From Syntrophomonadaceae bacterium (GTDB lineage: Bacteria; Bacillota; Syntrophomonadia; Syntrophomonadales; Syntrophomonadaceae), in assembly GCA_012840625.1 (NCBI GenBank), contig DUSB01000067.1:1-18543 (forward strand): a stretch of 18,543 bases of DNA. Reading direction: 5' to 3'. Shown here one piece after another: positions 1 through 7,116 of the stretch. The position numbers were made by a program, and so were the translations under genes. The first letter of the stretch is position 1. Every line of letters starts with the position of its first letter. The notes under the pieces were generated by a model, which worked only from the letters and a program-made list of their open reading frames with translations, had not been told where the DNA came from and made no database searches.

Positions 1-552
1 ATCCACCACCGGAAGACCAGCCTCTTCAATCTGCAAATGTCCGGGTTTATTGCCCATAACATCAAGAAGTATATCCGTAATTTCAGGAGAGGTATCCGCC
101 AGACGGTTGATCTCATCTACAAAAATAATGCCTCGATGTGCCTGAGGAATAAGCCCGGGCAGCAGTTTAGCCTCCGGATGAGCAACATCTGTTAAATGAG
201 CCAAATCTATACTGCCTACCACCGTACCAATTTTTGCTGAATGGGATATCTCTAAAAATGGCATGGGTATTTCTTCCGTACCGATCGCATCAATTTCTTC
301 CTGGCTCAGGTGGCGGTGCAAAGGACAATGTGGCGCTTGTGGATCGCAATTATAAACACAACCCTTCAGTCTGCTTATAGGAGGTAAAATTCCCTTGGCT
401 GATCTCATAATGGTTGTCTTGCCTGTTCCCCGGAGCCCTTCTGCGTGAACATGTAGAGGCTCGCCTGCCAGGGTTGAAACAATGGACATGAGCACCAAGT
501 CAAATAAGGCCTCATTACCATCGTAGCGCTCTAATTTCGCAAATGGTATCAT
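1..552 (-). CDS. Magnesium chelatase subunit I-like AAA+ ATPase (C-terminus off the window)
   Basis: Reading the minus strand from 552 gives 184 uninterrupted codons running off the left edge, so only the N-terminal part is present. A Walker A motif, GLRGTGKTT, lies at residues 39-47 and a Walker B, IIFVDE, at 143-148, in the spacing typical of BchI/ChlI-type ATPases; the stretch between them, including a 'KIGTVVGSIDL' segment near 107-117, also fits this family. These ATPases power metal insertion into tetrapyrroles or act as MoxR-like chaperones. No chelatase partner is visible here, so the substrate is unknown. The ATG at 552 has an AGGAGG seven bases upstream. Three cysteines (C65, C69, C76) and histidines cluster between the Walker motifs and could bind a metal or cluster. 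The family call is firm; the function is inferred. Confidence 0.85.
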   Translation of the reverse strand, partial: MIPFAKLERYDGNEALFDLVLMSIVSTLAGEPLHVHAEGLRGTGKTTIMRSAKGILPPISRLKGCVYNCDPQAPHCPLHRHLSQEEIDAIGTEEIPMPFLEISHSAKIGTVVGSIDLAHLTDVAHPEAKLLPGLIPQAHRGIIFVDEINRLADTSPEITDILLDVMGNKPGHLQIEEAGLPVVD

Positions 553-584
553 CTACATTCCTCCTATCTAACAAGTAATGCCGC

Positions 585-659
585 TCATTTTTCTTCCACC
601 AGGCGTTTACAAAACCTAAGGGTTCCATCACCTCCACACTGATATTCGCTCCGTCCCAT
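585..659 (-). CDS. Candidate 24-residue ORF upstream of the chelatase-like gene
   Basis: A 24-codon ORF starts at the ATG at 659 and stops with TGA at 585-587, ending 32 bases before the chelatase-like start. It is rich in charged residues and carries two cysteines, at positions 8 and 17, with a CGGDGT stretch. The ribosome binding site is weak (AGAAG). I do not recognise it. It could be a leader peptide, a real microprotein or chance; conservation of the peptide next to this chelatase gene in relatives would decide. Confidence 0.2.
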   Translation of the reverse strand: MGRSEYQCGGDGTLRFCKRLVEEK

Positions 660-668
660 AGCTTCTAT

Positions 669-806
669 TTATATATTAAAGCATTTTGTGATTTTTTTCT
701 CTATTGAACCGGGATCTAGTGTTTTTATCAGGATAACTGGTCTGCTCCCCTGCTGGAAGAGCCCAATAAAAGGTATAAAAGAATATAACCACCAGTTGCC
801 AGCCAT
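669..806 (-). CDS. Candidate 45-residue ORF directly after the LytTR regulator
   Basis: An ATG at 806 lies two bases after the LytTR stop codon and opens a 45-codon ORF ending in TAA at 669-671. The N-terminal third is hydrophobic and aromatic (NWWLYSFIPFIGLF) and the C-terminal half is basic and polar, so a small membrane-associated peptide is possible. The only Shine-Dalgarno-like sequence is an AGG inside the end of the preceding gene, so translation would depend on coupling. Not recognised; no AgrD-like cysteine/lactone motif is seen. It may be spurious. Confidence 0.25.
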   Translation of the reverse strand: MAGNWWLYSFIPFIGLFQQGSRPVILIKTLDPGSIEKKITKCFNI

Positions 807-808
807 GG

Positions 809-1603
809 CTAAATGCCTAATTTTTTACGCAGTTGTCTGGCTCTGGAACGACTGAGCATAATATCTTTATCCGAAACATTAAGACGCAGTATGTAGGAAC
901 CTTCCCCAAAATTAACAATTTCCTTTACAAAATTCAGGTTAACAATAAATGCCTGATGTGCCCGAAAAAAATAGCCCTGGTCTAATCGATTTTCCAGTTC
1001 ACTCAGGGTATAATTACTGGAAAAGTTTCCGTCCAGGGTACAGATATTGACTTTTTTACCCTGGCTTTCACAGTAAATAATATCATCAGGTTTGAGCAAG
1101 CTTATTTTACCTCTTCCCCGTACTGGTAGTCGATAAGCATAGTCTTCATAGCTCTGACATTTATTGAAAAGGACATTCACTTTCTCTTTAAGCCTTTCCT
1201 GTACTATTTTCTCTATATATTCCTGATGCGCCAATTGCGTTTTCACACGATACAAAGCCTTTTCAAGCCTATTTTGATCGATCGGTTCCGGCACAAAATC
1301 CAGAACCCCCAGGTCATAGGCCTGTACCGCATATTGTGGTTCTTTGCTTAGCATTACAATACAGGGACTTTGTTTAAGCTCCTTGAGCTTGCTAATGATC
1401 TGCATTTCATTGGAATCTGTTTCAGCAACATGCAGAAGAAGGAGGTCGATCTTTTTTTCCTGACATACGATCAATACTTCATCACTGCTGCTTAAAACGC
1501 CCATAATCTCAACGTTCTTCATTTGCTCTAACAAATAACGCAAGACAATCTGCTCGCGTTCATCCGCATGGACAATTAATACCTTCAGCAGCACCTTAAC
1601 CAT
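809..1603 (-). CDS. LytTR-family response regulator with degenerate receiver domain
   Basis: The protein has an N-terminal receiver-like domain (about residues 5-115) and a C-terminal LytTR DNA-binding domain (about 160-264) with the typical 'RAHQAFIVNLNFV' segment. LytTR regulators bind direct repeats in promoters and usually answer to a sensor kinase, but no kinase is adjacent. The receiver has lost its phosphorylation chemistry: the phospho-accepting Asp is His (in LLLLHVAETDS), the acidic pair after the first strand is His-Ala (LIVHADE), and the conserved Lys of strand 5 is Glu (FVPEPID). It may therefore be kinase-independent. The start is uncertain: ATG 1603 is used here, but TTG 1639 and GTG 1594 (AAGGA eight bases upstream) are in frame, and GTG 1594 gives the usual short N-terminus. 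The family call is firm. Confidence 0.85.
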   Translation of the reverse strand: MVKVLLKVLIVHADEREQIVLRYLLEQMKNVEIMGVLSSSDEVLIVCQEKKIDLLLLHVAETDSNEMQIISKLKELKQSPCIVMLSKEPQYAVQAYDLGVLDFVPEPIDQNRLEKALYRVKTQLAHQEYIEKIVQERLKEKVNVLFNKCQSYEDYAYRLPVRGRGKISLLKPDDIIYCESQGKKVNICTLDGNFSSNYTLSELENRLDQGYFFRAHQAFIVNLNFVKEIVNFGEGSYILRLNVSDKDIMLSRSRARQLRKKLGI

Positions 1604-1659
1604 CCTTATCTGTCGTTTTATCGACCTGTTCCTTCGCAAAGAATACCTGCTTAAGCTCT

Positions 1660-1688
1660 AATATAACGTTTAATTTCCTAATAAACAA
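1660..1688 (-). promoter_or_regulatory. Candidate sigma-A promoter for the LytTR gene
   Basis: On the minus strand TTGTTT (1683-1688) and TATATT (1660-1665) are separated by exactly 17 bases. The predicted start point near 1652 precedes all three possible start codons of the LytTR gene. The assignment rests on hexamer match and spacing only. Confidence 0.45.
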
Positions 1689-1690
1689 CC

Positions 1691-1721
1691 TTTTTTACAT
1701 AATTAGCCATGATGTAAAAAA
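1691..1721. promoter_or_regulatory. Perfect inverted repeat in the divergent promoter region
   Basis: TTTTTTACAT (1691-1700) and ATGTAAAAAA (1712-1721) are perfect 10-bp inverted copies around an 11-base centre. Half-site centres are 21 bp apart, about two helical turns, and the repeat abuts the LytTR -35 hexamer. This suits an operator for a dimeric regulator controlling one or both divergent genes. A hairpin in RNA is the alternative. Confidence 0.45.
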
Positions 1722-1761
1722 AATACTCCCCCCTCTAAGGATACAGGCAGTAAACTTTTCA

Positions 1762-1789
1762 TTGCTGCAGGCTTTTGTTATGCTATGAT
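1762..1789 (+). promoter_or_regulatory. Candidate extended -10 promoter for the radical SAM gene
   Basis: TTGCTG (1762-1767) is followed after 16 bases by TATGAT (1784-1789), which is preceded by TGC as in an extended -10 element. The predicted start point is near 1796, giving a leader of about 23 bases that carries the AGGAGG at 1804-1809. Confidence 0.55.
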
Positions 1790-1818
1790 GTGAGTCGCAA
1801 AAAAGGAGGTTTATGCAT

Positions 1819-2694
1819 ATGCGCTATGAAGGGGTTATTTTTCGTCCTCCCAGTGAGGCATACAGTCTTCTTATTCAGGCAACCATAGGCTGCCCTCATA
1901 ATCGGTGTGTATTTTGTTCGATGTATAAAAATACCCGCTTTCGTATCCGGCCAGTAGAAGAAATCAAAGAAGATTTACGGATGGCCCGTCAGCATTATGG
2001 AGAACACATATACTCCATCTTCTTCCCGGATGGAAACACCATCGTCATGAAAACAGATCAATTAGTGGAGATCTTCGAATATGCTCATGAACTTTTTCCT
2101 TATTTATCCCGGATTACTGTTTATGGCTCGGCACGTTTTGTAAGCAGGAAAAGTAGCGAAGAATTGATTCGTCTGCATCAGGCAGGCCTGCGCCGTATTC
2201 ATATGGGAATGGAGAGTGGAGATGCGGTGACCCTGGAAAGACTTAGAAAAGGTACGACTCCAGAGCAGATTATTGATGCCGGCAGAAAAATTAAGCAGGC
2301 AGGCATCGAAGTCAGTGAATACTATCTGGTGGGGGCAGGTAGTCATGAACGCAGTTATGAGCATGCGGTAGAAAGTGCCCGGGTCTTAAATGCTTTCAGC
2401 CCTGATTTTATACGTCTTCGTACCCTGGTGCCAATACCTGGTACCCCTTTATTCGAGGCCTACCAGGAAGGAAGCTTTCATTTGCTGCCACCCCTGGAAG
2501 CATTAAAAGAAATCCGCCTCCTTATTGAACATTTAGAGGTAGATGGAAGCATGGTGCTAAGTGACCATGTATCCAATTACGTGAATGTACAGGGAAAGCT
2601 GCCTGAAGATAAGGCCAAGATGATCAGTCAGCTCGACAAAGCGCTTACAAAAGATGAATCTTGTTTTCGCAGAGCGGATCCCTTCCATTTATAA
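1819..2694 (+). CDS. Radical SAM protein with a CX4CX2C cluster motif
   Basis: The N-terminus carries the cysteine motif GCPHNRCVFCSMY (C27, C32, C35 counted from ATG 1813). Spacing is C-x4-C-x2-C rather than the usual C-x3-C-x2-C, with an aromatic residue before the third Cys as is typical of radical SAM proteins. Further family signs are the glycine-rich strand 'HMGMESGD' (about 130-137) and 'LRTLVPIPGTPLF' (about 203-215), as in the Elp3/coproporphyrinogen-oxidase-like superfamily. The protein should bind a [4Fe-4S] cluster and cleave S-adenosylmethionine; the substrate is unknown. The reading frame opens at ATG 1813, but ATG 1819 lies nine bases after GGAGG and is preferred over the 3-base spacing of 1813. 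It appears monocistronic and ends in a strong hairpin. Confidence 0.85.
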   Translation: MRYEGVIFRPPSEAYSLLIQATIGCPHNRCVFCSMYKNTRFRIRPVEEIKEDLRMARQHYGEHIYSIFFPDGNTIVMKTDQLVEIFEYAHELFPYLSRITVYGSARFVSRKSSEELIRLHQAGLRRIHMGMESGDAVTLERLRKGTTPEQIIDAGRKIKQAGIEVSEYYLVGAGSHERSYEHAVESARVLNAFSPDFIRLRTLVPIPGTPLFEAYQEGSFHLLPPLEALKEIRLLIEHLEVDGSMVLSDHVSNYVNVQGKLPEDKAKMISQLDKALTKDESCFRRADPFHL

Positions 2695-2696
2695 CA

Positions 2697-2735
2697 GGTT
2701 GGTCAGGGTAACTCCTAGGGTTACCCTGACCAACC
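2697..2735. terminator. 16-bp hairpin between convergent genes
   Basis: A perfect 16-bp stem (2697-2712 with 2720-2735) closes a 7-base loop, starting two bases after the radical SAM stop and ending five bases before the DegV stop. Its position between convergent stops suggests a bidirectional terminator. Only a short T-run (GGGTTTAA) follows on the plus strand and almost none on the minus strand, so it may instead block or stabilise 3' ends. Confidence 0.6.
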
Positions 2736-2740
2736 AGGGT

Positions 2741-3580
2741 TTAACAATTCAGCATCAACCCACCTATACCAGCATATGTACCTATGGTAGCACTCATTTC
2801 TGACATGAGTATCATCTCCGGCTTGAAGCGCCTTTCTATTTCATGGTAGAGTTCTTCCGCCTCGTCCTTACAGTCTACATACGTAATTCCTATGATACGT
2901 TCAATAAATCCCTCTGGAACCAGCTCTTCGAGCATGTTCATCATTCTTTTTACGGCTTTTTTTCTCCCTCTAACCTTTTCTACCACCTCAGGTTTTCCTT
3001 TAATACCCCTAAAAATCGGCTTTATGCTCAGAATGTTGGCCGCTTTACCCTCTATATGGCTCAGTCGGCCTCCCTTAACAATATTATCAAGCGTATCCAG
3101 GGTAAAAAGAACTTCACCCCGATCACGTATTTGGTTTAAAGACTCCACTACCTTTTCAAGATTCAATCCTTTTTGAGCCAATTGAGCAGCTCGAATAGCC
3201 AGAATACCTGTACCCAGTGATGCCGTCAGGCTATCATAAACCTGTACTCGCTTATCCCCTAGCATCTCATTGGCTACCCGGGCCGTATCATAGGTACTGC
3301 TTAAACCCGAAGAAAGGCTGACAAAAAGAACCTCCCCTGCTTCCTCAATCCCCTTCTTGAAGTGATTGATAAAAGTAGCTAGATCTGGAGATGCTGTCTT
3401 GGGTAAGGTTTTGGCATGAGCCATTTTATAGACAAAACGCTCCGGCGTTAATTCAAAACGATCTAAATAAGTACTCCCATCTTCAAAAGTAACCCGCAGA
3501 GGAATCATTTCTATAGCATATTCATTCAAAATTTCCTCTGGCAGATCACAGGAGGTATCGGTAATAATTCGTAGAGCCAT
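2741..3580 (-). CDS. DegV family (FakB-like) fatty-acid-binding protein
   Basis: The 279-residue length and motifs match the DegV family: the N-terminal 'IITDTSCDLP' (5-14), a 'KTASPDL' loop (61-67), 'SLSSGLSSTYDTA' (88-100) and a C-terminal glycine-rich 'IGTYAGIGG'. DegV proteins bind one fatty acid in a buried cavity; those paired with a FakA kinase deliver it for phosphorylation and phospholipid synthesis. No FakA is in view, so participation in a Fak system is inference. The ATG at 3580 follows an AGGAGAGGAGAGG purine run embedded in the end of the upstream gene, whose stop is five bases away, so the two genes are translationally coupled in one operon. Confidence 0.92.
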   Translation of the reverse strand: MALRIITDTSCDLPEEILNEYAIEMIPLRVTFEDGSTYLDRFELTPERFVYKMAHAKTLPKTASPDLATFINHFKKGIEEAGEVLFVSLSSGLSSTYDTARVANEMLGDKRVQVYDSLTASLGTGILAIRAAQLAQKGLNLEKVVESLNQIRDRGEVLFTLDTLDNIVKGGRLSHIEGKAANILSIKPIFRGIKGKPEVVEKVRGRKKAVKRMMNMLEELVPEGFIERIIGITYVDCKDEAEELYHEIERRFKPEMILMSEMSATIGTYAGIGGLMLNC

Positions 3581-3585
3581 GGTGC

Positions 3586-4002
3586 TTACCTCTCCTCTCC
3601 TAAGGGCGGAACCAGATAGACCTCTTCCCCGCGAAACTCAAAATAATCAAATAGCTTCCAATACACCCCCCGGCTTAACCGTGTGTCTCCTTCCCATCTA
3701 AAACTGATATAAGGAACATTTCCATCAAAATAGACTTTCATTTCATGATCCAGAAGCATTTCCTGCAGATCATAAAAAACCAATTTAATCGGCAACTGTT
3801 CATCTACAATGCCGGTAGCATAAAAAGGTACATCTTCCACCACCAGGGGATTGGTTTCTTCTCCCATTTGAATATAGTACTGACCGTTGGAATCTTTTTG
3901 GATATTCTGAGCCAGAACATTTACGATATTCCGGCGAAACATTTCCGCCCCACCAAAATACCATTTCCCATCTTTTTTAATACGTATTTCCTGCTGTTGC
4001 AT
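3586..4002 (-). CDS. DUF1285-like protein
   Basis: This 138-residue soluble protein has the layout I associate with DUF1285: an opening with 'DGKWYFGG' (11-18), a central 'NPLVVEDVPFYATGI' (51-65) and many aromatic and acidic residues after it. DUF1285 proteins have no assigned enzymatic activity that I can rely on. There are no membrane segments, cysteine motifs or nucleotide-binding loops. The ATG at 4002 is preceded by GGGAGG with seven bases spacing. It lies five bases upstream of the DegV-family gene, so the two are probably co-transcribed; a role near lipid handling is only guilt by association. Confidence 0.7.
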   Translation of the reverse strand: MQQQEIRIKKDGKWYFGGAEMFRRNIVNVLAQNIQKDSNGQYYIQMGEETNPLVVEDVPFYATGIVDEQLPIKLVFYDLQEMLLDHEMKVYFDGNVPYISFRWEGDTRLSRGVYWKLFDYFEFRGEEVYLVPPLGEER

Positions 4003-4292
4003 GAAAATTCCTCCCTGCTAAAATAGCCTTTATTCTTACAGGAAATGCATGGATATTCTGCTTTTCTCATCATACCAAAAAAAGCAGCAAATATGCATGA
4101 TGATCTTTGCTTATTAAAGAGATAGAACCTTTAAATGATCGTGAATATACAGCAAATTTGGAGGCTGAGTAACGCTGAGGGCTTATGCAATGGCGCTGTT
4201 TTTTATTTAATTAAAAACCTTAACATAAACCATAACCAATCAGCATCATCAACGTAACATCTGATAAATTAAATCACCAGCAGTCGTTGCTT
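4003..4292. other. AT-rich intergenic region with weak promoter candidate
   Basis: No convincing gene was found. On the minus strand TGGTATGAT (-10 at 4069-4074) is an extended -10 candidate about 67 bases before the DUF1285-like start, without a good -35. CTGCTTTT and AAAAGCAG (around 4058-4088) form an 8-bp inverted repeat overlapping it. No clear intrinsic terminator for the long fusion gene ending at 4293 could be identified here. Confidence 0.4.
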
Positions 4293-6986
4293 TTATAAAT
4301 CCCCGGCCTTTTTAAGGGCTAAGGAATTACGATAAATCTCTTCAATATCCTGATCACTGATCTCCCGGTTTCCCATCTTCAGACCGGCCAGGGTAAAACC
4401 ATGTTTTTGGGCCAGGGAACGTAAATAATGCACGGTATCCAAAGAGAGTTTTTGACCGATACTGTAATCCTGATAGTCACCTTCAAGAGCTAAAAGTATG
4501 GTTTCTGACAAACAGGCCAGTGTCACCCCATCCCGATATCCCAGATTGGGTCCAAAATTAACCTTTTCGGGAAGCTGTACCAAGCCTCCTTCTAAAACCA
4601 GTACATCGTTGCGTTCTTCAAGAATCCTGGGATCTACATCAGCCGGCCGGGCTACATCGCATACCACTGCACCTGAACGCACATCCTGAGGGCCAATTAA
4701 ATAGTCCGGTGAGTTGCTAGTAGCTATCACTAAATCACAGGCGGGTAAATCCCCGGCAATGTCTACACTGGTAAACAGGGGATAATCGATATCCAGGTAT
4801 GCGCATACCTCCATTATCAATTCAGCTGATAGCTGCTTTCCTGCCGCCAACTGCTGGTAATATTCGTTAGCAGTTCCTTCACTGCGTTTTTGCAGCAGAG
4901 TAAGAACTTTCGCATACCATGCACTCATCCCATCCAGATGACCATTTTTCATTCTTTCCCATGCATACTGAAAAATATCACGGCTCAGGGAGGCCAGACG
5001 GTTTTTGCTGCTGACCTGATGTTTGGGATTGCCAAACAAAGTCATTTGACATACCCTTTCTGATACCATCAGGGCACAGGCTCGCCCAATAGAGCCAGTT
5101 GCTCCTACAACGCCTGCATGAGCAGCAATGGGGTCCAGTGCCATCTTTTCAGCCCCCTGAAAAAGTGCTTCTACTGCCATCAGGGTGGTAAAACTATTAC
5201 CACTGGTAATAGCCACATTTCGTCCGGTTACAGCTCTGCCACCGCGCGTAACCACCGAGGTTAGCGCTCCCAAACCAACAATTCCGGCTCCCAGTTCCTG
5301 TCCTTTATCAACCGCCCTGGCAATGGTATCCATCACCACATCCCGCTTATCCTGATTCATAATCTCCCGGGCTCCATAAGGGACAGCGATAAGCCATCCT
5401 TCAGCAATATTCTCCCCATCAGCAGATTTTATGGCCGGCATATGACAGACCAGACCAGGATCTGTATGTTGAGCTTCCCAGGCCATAATTTGATATAACT
5501 CTTCCCGGCTGTAGGAAGCAAAGGAAGGATTGTTTAAGACAACATCTTCTGGGGCCGGATAATGAACAATGAAAGCATATTTCTGTTTTGCTGTTTCACC
5601 ATCCTGTAAAACAGATGATTTTACTGCTCTACTCTGCGATCTATAATCATTTATATGCTCTGGTATTGCGTCATCACCGATCAGGAAACGATATAGTTTG
5701 GCAAAATCCCGGTAGTGAATAATTTTGCATATAAGCGACAGGGCTTCTACCATCCGATCCATTTCATCATACTCTATGATCAGGGGGGGTTCCAAACGCA
5801 ATGTGGTCGAATTATTGAGAAAGGGCGCCAGCCGAATATGGAATACATTAAGTAAAAATCCAGCTAACAGTGCGGTAAATCCACCCTGATCTTCGATGTA
5901 GGCTATATCATAGGAACCACAATCCGCCAGACTGTGAAATTCAACCCCTATCATTAATCCCTGTCCACGAACTTCCTTTATAACATCCGGATATACCCGG
6001 GCCAGTTCTTCCAAACGACCAAGCAGATACTGTCCTTTGCTGTTAACATCACGGATAAACCGCTGCTCATCTGCAAGCAGATAAGCTAAAACAGTGTTCC
6101 CTACTGCACAGGTTACATTATTGTTGGCGAAAGTCGATGAATGAAGCATCCCAAAATCATCATTCCAGACACGGGGAGAGCTTATACACACCCCCAGCGG
6201 CAGCAGTCCTCCTCCAATAGCCTTGGCCAGCAGTAAGACATCCGGCTCAATGCCTTCTCGTTCGCAGTAAAACAGACGGCCGGCTCTGCCCAGTCCGGTT
6301 TGAATCTCATCAACAATAAAAACAGCACCGTATCGGGTACATAGTTCACGGGCAGCAGCCAGATAACCAGGTCTGGCTACATGAATACCACCTTCACCCT
6401 GAATCGGCTCCACAATAAAGGCAGCAATTTCATCCCCTTTTTCTTCAAAAATACGCTGTAATGCTTCGAAATCGTTATATGGAATCCGTTCAAAGCCTGG
6501 TGCAGGAGCACAAAAAGGCTTTTGATAGGAATCTTTTCCGGTAGCAGATAGGGATGCCAGAGTTTTACCATGAAAGCTGTTATTAGTGGATACAATCGTT
6601 GCTCTTGCGGTACTTGAACGAGCCAATTTAAAGGCAGCTTCTACGGCTTCTGTACCGCTCTGGCAAAAGGTACAGTAGCAGAGATCTCCTGGTGTTACTT
6701 CAGCCAGTTGGTTGGCTAAACGTAAGGCTTCAGGCTGTACAGAAGGCTGTACCAGGGAAGGGATTTCATTTTTACGTACTTCAAAAAGCGAATCCCAGAT
6801 AAAATCGGGATTATATCCAAAGGGAACCGCCCCATATTGGGCGATAAAATCTAAGTAAACGTTTCCAGCCTCATCCGTCAGGTAAGCACCTTTTCCCTGC
6901 ACATATTGTTTGTCCAGTCGAAAAGTTTCTAATACCTCCATAAGACTTGGGTTCAATAAATCCTTGCGCATATTAGACGTGGACAT
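4293..6986 (-). CDS. Class III aminotransferase fused to an acyl-ACP-reductase-like domain
   Basis: Residues are counted from ATG 6989. Residues 1-430 are a PLP-dependent class III aminotransferase: 'CQSGTEAVEAAFKLAR' (109-124), 'FHGKT' (139-143), 'VDEIQTGLGR' (226-235; Asp227 should contact the pyridine nitrogen) and 'LLAKAIGGG' with Schiff-base Lys256. Residues from about 470 resemble cyanobacterial long-chain acyl-ACP reductase (also annotated 'predicted amino acid dehydrogenase'): NAD(P) motif GATGSIG (629-635), 'LEGGLVQLP' (799-807) and 'ACLSETILLALEG' (825-837). The last aligns with 'ACFAEAMLLEFEG' of the Synechococcus enzyme, placing Cys826 at its thioester-forming Cys294. The expected chemistry is reduction of an acyl thioester to an aldehyde, possibly followed by transamination to an amine; that coupling is inference. 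Of two tandem ATGs (6989, 6986), the second lies six bases after GGAGG and is preferred. It has its own promoter and appears monocistronic. Confidence 0.85.
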   Translation of the reverse strand: MSTSNMRKDLLNPSLMEVLETFRLDKQYVQGKGAYLTDEAGNVYLDFIAQYGAVPFGYNPDFIWDSLFEVRKNEIPSLVQPSVQPEALRLANQLAEVTPGDLCYCTFCQSGTEAVEAAFKLARSSTARATIVSTNNSFHGKTLASLSATGKDSYQKPFCAPAPGFERIPYNDFEALQRIFEEKGDEIAAFIVEPIQGEGGIHVARPGYLAAARELCTRYGAVFIVDEIQTGLGRAGRLFYCEREGIEPDVLLLAKAIGGGLLPLGVCISSPRVWNDDFGMLHSSTFANNNVTCAVGNTVLAYLLADEQRFIRDVNSKGQYLLGRLEELARVYPDVIKEVRGQGLMIGVEFHSLADCGSYDIAYIEDQGGFTALLAGFLLNVFHIRLAPFLNNSTTLRLEPPLIIEYDEMDRMVEALSLICKIIHYRDFAKLYRFLIGDDAIPEHINDYRSQSRAVKSSVLQDGETAKQKYAFIVHYPAPEDVVLNNPSFASYSREELYQIMAWEAQHTDPGLVCHMPAIKSADGENIAEGWLIAVPYGAREIMNQDKRDVVMDTIARAVDKGQELGAGIVGLGALTSVVTRGGRAVTGRNVAITSGNSFTTLMAVEALFQGAEKMALDPIAAHAGVVGATGSIGRACALMVSERVCQMTLFGNPKHQVSSKNRLASLSRDIFQYAWERMKNGHLDGMSAWYAKVLTLLQKRSEGTANEYYQQLAAGKQLSAELIMEVCAYLDIDYPLFTSVDIAGDLPACDLVIATSNSPDYLIGPQDVRSGAVVCDVARPADVDPRILEERNDVLVLEGGLVQLPEKVNFGPNLGYRDGVTLACLSETILLALEGDYQDYSIGQKLSLDTVHYLRSLAQKHGFTLAGLKMGNREISDQDIEEIYRNSLALKKAGDL

Positions 6987-7000
6987 CATTTTCCTCCTTT

Positions 7001-7018
7001 GTGCACACTTTTGTGCAA
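7001..7018. promoter_or_regulatory. Palindromic operator candidate before the fusion gene
   Basis: GTGCACA-CTTT-TGTGCAA is an imperfect palindrome (six of seven positions pair) located between the predicted transcription start (about 7029) and the ribosome binding site (about 6993-6999). A repressor bound here would block the fusion gene. No regulator gene is adjacent, so the binding protein is unknown. Confidence 0.4.
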
Positions 7019-7035
7019 TTTATGAGACTATCTAC

Positions 7036-7063
7036 ATTTTATAGAAGTATCCCCATTTGTCAA
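7036..7063 (-). promoter_or_regulatory. Promoter of the aminotransferase/acyl-reductase gene
   Basis: A consensus -35 TTGACA (7058-7063, minus strand) and TAAAAT (7036-7041) are 16 bases apart, about 50 bases upstream of the start codon. The -35 overlaps the -35 of the divergent plus-strand promoter candidate. Confidence 0.65.
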
Positions 7064-7086
7064 ATTCAAAAATATATAATTATAAG
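7057..7086 (+). promoter_or_regulatory. Candidate promoter for the small plus-strand ORF
   Basis: TTGTCA (7057-7062) and TATAAG (7081-7086) are separated by 18 bases. The start would be near 7093, 24 bases before the ATG at 7117. The two divergent -35 boxes occupy almost the same bases, so the promoters could compete. Confidence 0.4.
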
Positions 7087-7116
7087 CTATTTATTTCTCT
7101 ATTCAGGAAAGAGTGT

